From NCBI GenBank assembly GCA_028712845.1, contig JAQTPO010000068.1, positions 1-10,555 of the forward strand: DNA of 10,555 bases, written 5' to 3'. The position numbers and the translations under genes were made by a program. This DNA comes from Dehalococcoidales bacterium (GTDB lineage: Bacteria > Chloroflexota > Dehalococcoidia > Dehalococcoidales > Fen-1064). Within the stretch, counting starts at the first letter, position 1, and every line of letters starts with the position of its first letter. The notes beneath the pieces are model-generated. The model was given only the letters and a program-made list of their open reading frames with translations. It was not told the DNA's origin and made no database searches. Shown piece by piece: positions 6,098-10,555 of this stretch.

Positions 6098-6115
6098 ACT
6101 AAATCTGCTTTTAGT
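6098..6115. terminator. Weak AT-rich hairpin after the flavoprotein gene
   Basis: ACTAAA and TTTAGT form a 6-bp inverted repeat with a 6-base loop, seven bases after the stop codon of the flavoprotein gene. The stem is AT-rich and lacks a following U-tract, so termination here is only a possibility. Confidence 0.2.
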
Positions 6116-6126
6116 AAGACATCGTT

Positions 6127-6142
6127 ACTACTTCTGACATTT
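6127..6142. repeat. Distal copy of a 16-bp direct repeat flanking the methyltransferase cassette
   Basis: ACTACTTCTGACATTT, identical to 7918-7933. Read on the minus strand it repeats the mutM 3' end, coding K-C-Q-K-stop plus one base, with no mutM sequence before it. It lies 35 bases after the flavoprotein stop codon. Confidence 0.85.
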
Positions 6143-6166
6143 TACACATTAACTGTCAAACTGCCC

Positions 6167-7858
6167 TTATGTGCCGTAAAATGGCAGTTGCTCAGCCCCA
6201 CTCTCCATGACTTTCGGGGTTTTATTGGGAGTTCGTGTATAAATCATATTGCTCTGTGAAGAATCGCTCTTTTTGATTTTCGGGGCTTTGGTGAAAGCGA
6301 TGCTGGTCTGAGTCTGAGACGGCATATCAACCATTTTTCCCTGAAAAAGCTCTTCGATTGTTAGAATCTGGATTTTGTGATAGTCCCTGCCATAGAGCGG
6401 AGAATGATAATAACCGGCGCTGACAGCTTCTGAAATCATCGGGGCGGTGGGTGACTCCAGAGTAATGAGAACACCGATAGCCTCCTTTGCCGCCACCGTT
6501 TGAAGCTCTCTTACGGCGTTAACTCCCACATACCCGCTTTTCACCTGAATAACAACGCGACTAACTTTGCTTTCGGGATTATCGATGAAAGGGATGATGC
6601 CGTCAATACCTTTGTCTGCTCCTTTCTTTTTATCACCTACCGGTCTGGCGCCGATGAGACCCAGCGCCCACCATTGGAATTGGTATCTATCTTGATTAGC
6701 CAGCGCGCTGGCTCCAGATAAATCTTTTGGCTCGCCAATGACCTCAAATTTAATTCTTGGGAAGCTATCCTTAAGACGGTTACGCATCAGGTTGATTGCC
6801 AGATGCGTAATATCAATGCCGATCCATTTCCGGTTCAATTTCTGCGCGGCAATCACCGCCGTGCCGCACCCGCAGAACGGGTCTAGCACCACATCCCCCT
6901 TATCTGAACTGGCAGAAATAATGCGCTCTAAAAGGGCAAGGGGTTTTTGCGTCTCATAGCCGAGACGTTCTTTAGCTTGAGCCTGCACGGGTAAAATGTC
7001 ATCCCAAATATCATCAACAGAAGTTCCCTCTTGTTCATCAAGGTAACGTTTCAAGCTAGGGACTGCGCCAGGACTACTCTGGACAACCAGACCCTTCTCG
7101 TAGGCTTCCTGCATACGCTTTTTAGTCCAGCGCCAAACTCTTGTTACACCTAAAAACTCATAGGTTAAGTTGGGCCTGTTTTTATTAGGATTTGCCAGAT
7201 TATCAAGGCGATATCTGCGTCCTGTGCCTTCCTCTACATAGCGATAAAAGGTTTTGAGATAACTGGAATCATGTTCTTTATATTGTGGATGCCAAACAGC
7301 TTTTTCTGATTTGGAATATCTGAGAATCGTATCATGGTTTGACGCAAATCTCGTAAAAGCAAGACCTTTTGCATTTGTCCTTCGCCACACAATCTCATTC
7401 CTGAAATTGGCAGGCCCAAAAATCTGATCAAGCACAATTTTCAGGTAGTGGCTGGCAGTGGGGTCGCAGTGCAGGTAGAGACTACCCGTGGGCTTCAAAA
7501 CACGGTGCAATTCGATGAGACGAACGGTCATCATCACCAGATACGCCATCACATCATTACTGCCGATGGCATCACGCAGGGAATCAATCAGCTTTCCAAG
7601 TTTCAGAGGACCTTTGATGGCAATCTCTTGGTAGGCATCCTGTGCTGATTGTGTCCAGTGCCAGGAATCACTGAAGGCGTGTATCTGAGCTTCGGATGCC
7701 AGTCCGCCGTTCTCTTTGAAAAGGATATTGTAATCTTTTTTGCTGTTAAAAGGCGGGTCAAGATAGATGAGGTCAACGGAATTATCGGGGATATATTTCC
7801 GCAGTATGTCCAGATTATCGCCGTAGTAGAGGACATCGGTATTTAATTCGCTCGCCAA
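6167..7858 (-). CDS. Beta-class DNA methyltransferase fused to a C-terminal Mrr-like nuclease domain
   Basis: About 563 residues from the preferred TTG at 7858. The catalytic motif DPPF (34-37, within DLIYLDPPFNSKKDY) comes before the S-adenosylmethionine motif DPFCGCGTA (326-334), the order of beta-class N6-adenine/N4-cytosine methyltransferases; the region between should hold the target-recognition part. After the methyltransferase, from about 390, WWALGLIGARP leads into GADKGIDGII and VVIQVKSG, giving D419 and Q438-x-K440. That is the D...(Q/E)xK core of PD-(D/E)XK nucleases of Mrr type. The tail after about 520 is low-complexity and polar. One protein therefore combines modification and probable cleavage; no partner subunit is nearby. 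An in-frame TTG at 7918, directly after the mutM stop, would add 20 residues but has poor initiation signals. Target sequence and actual cleavage are unknown. Confidence 0.88.
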   Translation of the reverse strand: MASELNTDVLYYGDNLDILRKYIPDNSVDLIYLDPPFNSKKDYNILFKENGGLASEAQIHAFSDSWHWTQSAQDAYQEIAIKGPLKLGKLIDSLRDAIGSNDVMAYLVMMTVRLIELHRVLKPTGSLYLHCDPTASHYLKIVLDQIFGPANFRNEIVWRRTNAKGLAFTRFASNHDTILRYSKSEKAVWHPQYKEHDSSYLKTFYRYVEEGTGRRYRLDNLANPNKNRPNLTYEFLGVTRVWRWTKKRMQEAYEKGLVVQSSPGAVPSLKRYLDEQEGTSVDDIWDDILPVQAQAKERLGYETQKPLALLERIISASSDKGDVVLDPFCGCGTAVIAAQKLNRKWIGIDITHLAINLMRNRLKDSFPRIKFEVIGEPKDLSGASALANQDRYQFQWWALGLIGARPVGDKKKGADKGIDGIIPFIDNPESKVSRVVIQVKSGYVGVNAVRELQTVAAKEAIGVLITLESPTAPMISEAVSAGYYHSPLYGRDYHKIQILTIEELFQGKMVDMPSQTQTSIAFTKAPKIKKSDSSQSNMIYTRTPNKTPKVMESGAEQLPFYGT

Positions 7859-7867
7859 TTTCCCTAA

Positions 7868-7873
7868 CCTCTC
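7868..7873 (-). promoter_or_regulatory. Ribosome-binding site that favours the TTG start at 7858
   Basis: GAGAGG on the minus strand, nine bases before the TTG at 7858-7856. The alternative TTG at 7918 is preceded only by the end of mutM (CAGAAGTAG), a poor site. Confidence 0.5.
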
Positions 7874-7886
7874 GTTAATTGTTACT

Positions 7887-7892
7887 ATTATA
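7887..7892 (-). promoter_or_regulatory. -10 box of a probable own promoter for the methyltransferase gene
   Basis: A perfect TATAAT on the minus strand at 7892-7887 would start transcription near 7880, just before the GAGAGG site and the 7858 start. The only TTG-type -35 candidate, TTGGTG at 7918-7913, is 20 bases away, too far for a strong promoter. A small dyad GGTG-N6-CACC at 7903-7916 covers the normal -35 position and could bind a regulator. Confidence 0.45.
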
Positions 7893-7917
7893 GACCAGCT
7901 AGGGTGATTATGCACCA

Positions 7918-7933
7918 ACTACTTCTGACATTT
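7918..7933. repeat. mutM-side copy of the 16-bp direct repeat
   Basis: ACTACTTCTGACATTT, identical to 6127-6142. On the minus strand it is the codons for K-C-Q-K, the TAG stop of mutM and the next base. The match stops at both sides (7917 and 7934 differ from 6126 and 6143). Confidence 0.85.
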
Positions 7934-8731
7934 CGGGCAGTAATAAGTACCGCGTCCACGCACTACAATCCGCCCGATGGGACAGCCACAGGCAGGACAG
8001 TCTTTTTTCTGACCGTGAGCCACATTGAAATGCTGATGCGCCGTGCCTGCCGAACCATCCGGGTGAAAATAAGTCACAATGCTGGCGCCGCCATACTCAA
8101 TTCCCGCCATAAGCACTTTACGGACGGCGTGATATAAACGCTCGATTTCCGGCTTTTTCAGCGAATTGCTGGCGCGTTCCGGGTGAATTTTAGCTTTGAA
8201 AAGAGCCTCATCGGCATACATATTGCCCACACCCGCCAGGAATTTCTGGTCTAATAATAATGCCTTGATGGGCGCTTTATGGTTTTCCAGCCTGTTCGAG
8301 AAGATTGACAAAGTAAAATCATCCTCTAAAGGTTCCGGACCCAGTTTGCTGTCAATCTCACCGATGTCTTTTATCAGCTTCAGAACGCCGAACTTGCGCG
8401 GGTCGCGGAAAAAGATGACGACGCTATTATCAAAGTGAATAACAGCTCTGGTATATTTTGGCGCCGGTTCTCCTTCTTTCCCCAGAAGCAGCGAGCCGGT
8501 CATCTTGAGATGGATAATCAGCTTATCGCCGCTGCTCAGACTTATTATCAGATACTTGCCGTGCCGTTCAATCCCCGTGATTTTCTGCCCGGCAGTACGG
8601 CTGATGAACTCCTGAGGAGACGGCGCTTTGACAATCTTGTCCCAGAGCAGAGTAATACCGGTGATACAGCGCCCGATGACATAAGGAGAGAGCTGGTTTT
8701 TGACGGTTTCCACTTCTGGTAATTCAGGCAT
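7919..8731 (-). CDS. mutM: Formamidopyrimidine-DNA glycosylase (Fpg/MutM)
   Basis: Bifunctional base-excision repair enzyme that removes 8-oxoguanine and formamidopyrimidines and cuts the abasic site. The product is 270 residues from the ATG at 8731, beginning MPELPEVETV; Pro2 is the catalytic nucleophile after removal of Met, with E3 and E6 conserved. K59 (HGKYL) matches the DNA-binding lysine, N170 lies in GVGNMYADE, and the C-terminal zinc finger has C245, C248, C265 and C268 with R260 in the RGRGTYYC segment. All catalytic parts are intact. An open upstream frame inside polA was rejected because Pro must be the second residue. The start is one base after the polA stop (TAAGATG), so the genes are translationally linked. 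Its last codons coincide with the 16-bp repeat flanking the methyltransferase cassette. Confidence 0.96.
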   Translation of the reverse strand: MPELPEVETVKNQLSPYVIGRCITGITLLWDKIVKAPSPQEFISRTAGQKITGIERHGKYLIISLSSGDKLIIHLKMTGSLLLGKEGEPAPKYTRAVIHFDNSVVIFFRDPRKFGVLKLIKDIGEIDSKLGPEPLEDDFTLSIFSNRLENHKAPIKALLLDQKFLAGVGNMYADEALFKAKIHPERASNSLKKPEIERLYHAVRKVLMAGIEYGGASIVTYFHPDGSAGTAHQHFNVAHGQKKDCPACGCPIGRIVVRGRGTYYCPKCQK

Positions 8732-8732
8732 C

Positions 8733-10555
8733 TTACTTTTCCATCTCCCCCCAGTTCTTGCCGATTTTAGTGTCCACTTTGAGCGGGATGCTGAGCTTGA
8801 TGGCATTGACCATCATATCGGGGACGAGACTCCGCATCATTTCCATTTCATTTTCCGGCACTTCGAACACCAGTTCGTCGTGCACCTGGAGCAACATCTT
8901 ACTTTTCAACTTGCGTAGGGACATTTCCTGATAGAGATTAATCATCGCCTTCTTGATAATATCGGCGGACGTGCCCTGCACGGGCATATTGATTGCCATC
9001 CGTTCGGCGCCTTCTCGAATCTGCCGGTTGGGGGCATTAATTTCCGGGATGAGGCGCTTCCTGCCGAGGATAGTCTGGACATAGCCCGTCTTCCTTGCCT
9101 GCTCTTTGGTCAGTTCGAGATACTTTTTTACGCCGGGGTACTTTTCAAAATAGGCGGCAATAAACTTGCCGGCATCTTCGCGGGACAGTTCGGTCGCCTG
9201 CTGGAGACCGTATTCACTCATCCCGTAAATGACGCCGAAATTCACCGTCTTGGCAAGGCGGCGCATCGCCGGCGTCACCTGCGAGGGCGGTACGTTGTAA
9301 AGCTGGGCGGCGGTGGCGGAGTGGATGTCTTCATCGTGACGGAAGGCATTGAGCAAATTTTCGTCCTGTGAAAGATGCGCCAGGGAACGGAGGTCAATCT
9401 GCGAGTAATCTGCCCCCAGCAGGTATGAACCCTTGGGTGCAATAAACGCCTCCCGTATTTGTTTCCCCTGTTCGTCACGGATGGGAATATTCTGCAGATT
9501 GGGGTCGCTGGAAGAAAGCCGTCCGGTCGTTGTCCGCGTCTGATTGAAACTGGTGTGGATGCGCCCCGTCTTCGGGTTAACCAGCGCCGGTAAGGCATCG
9601 ATATACGTGGATTTCAGCTTGGTCAACTGGCGGTAATCCAGAATGTAACCGATAATCGGGTTTACAGCCCGCAAACCTTCTAAAACGTCAGCGGCAGTAG
9701 AGTAACCGCCGCTTTTCTTTTTTACGGCATCTATCTGCATTTTCTCAGACAGTATCATCCCCAGTTGCGCAGGCGAATTGATATTGAACTTTTGACCGGC
9801 ACGACTGTAGATTTCACCTTCCAGCATGGTGATTTGCTCACCGAGGGTGCGGGACATCTCTGCTAAAATACCGGTATCCAGCGCAATGCCGTTCTGCTCC
9901 ATATCAAGCAGGACCGGCACCAGAGGCATCTCCACTTCATCGAATAGCTGCCACAGATTCTGGCTTTGCAGTTCGCTATGGAGCAGTTCGCTCAAGCGGC
10001 CCGTCATATCGGCATCGGCGCAAGAGTAGTCGGAGGCTTTCTCAATCTCTACCTGCGACATCGTGATTTTTTTACCACCCGAGCCGATCAGTTCTGAAAT
10101 CGGCGTCATTTCCACGTTGAGGCGGCGGAATGCCAGTGATTTGAGGCTGAGGGACGGTTCGCTGAGGAGATAGGCGGCAACCATAGTATCGGAGGCAAGG
10201 TTGTTCACATCGATACCGGCTTCTGCGAGCACTTCCATATCGAATTTGCCGTTGTGGGCGATTTTGGGTTTGGTAGCATCTTCAAAGATGGGCTTGAGTC
10301 GATCGACAATCTGTTGAATCGGCAATTGCGGCGATTGCATCATCCCGGTATGTCCGACAGGTAGATAGTATGCTTCGCCGGGAGTGGGAGAGACGGAAAT
10401 CCCCACCAGTTGTGTCTGTAAAGGGTTCAAGCCGGTGGTCTCGGTATCGAAGGAAAAAGACTTCACTGCGGCAAGACGCACGACTAATGCCGCCAGTGCT
10501 TCCGCCGTGTTGACGAGGTGGTAATCACGTTTTGCCGGCGGCTCGGCTTTTACCT
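8733..10555 (-). CDS. polA: DNA polymerase I, C-terminal part (proofreading and polymerase domains; runs off the right edge)
   Basis: Family A polymerase for repair synthesis and gap filling. The visible 606 residues are open to the edge (first residues VKAEPPAKRDYHLVNTAEAL), so the GTG at 10481 is not the start and the 5'-nuclease domain lies outside. The 3'-5' exonuclease site is complete: DTETTG (10448-10431, Exo I), AHNGKFD with its Asp at 10241 (Exo II) and YSCAD at 10028-10014 (Exo III), so proofreading is expected. Polymerase motif A is DYSQIDLR (about 9410-9387), with Asp where E. coli has Glu710. Motif B is RRLAKTVNFGVIYG, with Phe at the Phe762 position. Motif C is the HDE triad (8882-8874). 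The stop is one base before mutM. Confidence 0.96.
   Translation of the reverse strand, partial: VKAEPPAKRDYHLVNTAEALAALVVRLAAVKSFSFDTETTGLNPLQTQLVGISVSPTPGEAYYLPVGHTGMMQSPQLPIQQIVDRLKPIFEDATKPKIAHNGKFDMEVLAEAGIDVNNLASDTMVAAYLLSEPSLSLKSLAFRRLNVEMTPISELIGSGGKKITMSQVEIEKASDYSCADADMTGRLSELLHSELQSQNLWQLFDEVEMPLVPVLLDMEQNGIALDTGILAEMSRTLGEQITMLEGEIYSRAGQKFNINSPAQLGMILSEKMQIDAVKKKSGGYSTAADVLEGLRAVNPIIGYILDYRQLTKLKSTYIDALPALVNPKTGRIHTSFNQTRTTTGRLSSSDPNLQNIPIRDEQGKQIREAFIAPKGSYLLGADYSQIDLRSLAHLSQDENLLNAFRHDEDIHSATAAQLYNVPPSQVTPAMRRLAKTVNFGVIYGMSEYGLQQATELSREDAGKFIAAYFEKYPGVKKYLELTKEQARKTGYVQTILGRKRLIPEINAPNRQIREGAERMAINMPVQGTSADIIKKAMINLYQEMSLRKLKSKMLLQVHDELVFEVPENEMEMMRSLVPDMMVNAIKLSIPLKVDTKIGKNWGEMEK

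Larger units (their letters stand above)
6127..7933 (-). mobile_element. Putative single-gene methyltransferase-nuclease cassette inserted at the mutM 3' end
   Basis: The 1.8-kb segment between and including two exact 16-bp direct repeats contains just the methyltransferase-nuclease gene. The mutM-side copy covers the last four sense codons and stop of mutM, so insertion left mutM intact while duplicating its end, like an attachment site in a gene tail or a long target duplication. The contents look foreign to their neighbours: a restriction-modification-type gene next to housekeeping repair genes, with a sampled line of 20 G/C in 60 (7261-7320) against 34 in 60 within polA (9481-9540). No recombinase is present and no clear terminal inverted repeats are visible, so the mechanism is unknown. 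Confidence 0.5.

Noticed and set aside
6144..6190. AACTGCC/GGCAGTT and TTTTAC/GTAAAA pairings at the end of the methyltransferase gene as a terminator
   Set aside because: Loops are long, stems are interrupted, and no U-tract follows on either strand.
8732..8806. 25-codon N-terminal extension of MutM within the end of polA
   Set aside because: Fpg requires proline right after the initiator methionine, and MPELPEVETV begins at 8731.
10479..10481. GTG as a start codon for polA
   Set aside because: The frame remains open to the window edge with typical exonuclease-domain sequence before it, so the gene is simply truncated by the window.

Overview
The window is a gene-dense stretch of bacterial chromosome of roughly balanced base composition. 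It holds ten genes, two of them cut by the window edges. The contents (a lipoprotein phosphate-binding protein, paired NAD-binding RCK proteins with a universal stress protein, an OFA-type transporter, a very short beta-carbonic-anhydrase-like protein, a proofreading DNA polymerase I next to Fpg) suggest a free-living, probably anaerobic bacterium. A Dehalococcoidia-like member of Chloroflexota is my best guess, from general family knowledge only and with low certainty. I saw no rRNA, tRNA, CRISPR array, integrase or transposase.

Layout. Positions 1-1129 (minus) carry the start of pstC and all of pstS, coupled by an ATGA overlap, from a high-affinity phosphate ABC importer whose remaining genes lie off the left edge. 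Positions 1223-2738 (minus) form a tight cluster in the order usp, short RCK-N protein, full TrkA-like RCK protein; no channel subunit is visible. A 397-base divergent spacer (2739-3135) holds a near-consensus sigma-70 promoter, a leader hairpin and repeated CCTGNCAGG dyads. Positions 3136-6091 (plus) hold an OFA-family MFS transporter, a strong 13-bp hairpin, a 130-residue carbonic-anhydrase-like protein and an HI0933/BaiN-family flavoprotein. Positions 6167-10555 (minus) hold polA (3' part), mutM/fpg one base behind it, and a DNA methyltransferase fused to a Mrr-like nuclease domain.

The most interesting point is the methyltransferase-nuclease gene. It is bracketed by an exact 16-bp direct repeat (6127-6142 and 7918-7933). 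The inner copy is the last four sense codons, the stop codon and the next base of mutM. A single-gene restriction-modification-like cassette therefore seems to have entered the 3' end of mutM and duplicated that end. It has its own -10 box and ribosome-binding site, which argue for a TTG start at 7858 rather than the upstream TTG at 7918, and at least part of it is AT-richer than polA.

Functional links: PolA and Fpg both act in base excision repair and are probably co-transcribed. The transporter and carbonic-anhydrase-like protein may together handle a carboxylate and its CO2/bicarbonate product. The RCK pair and UspA-like protein look like a nucleotide-sensing module for ion transport.
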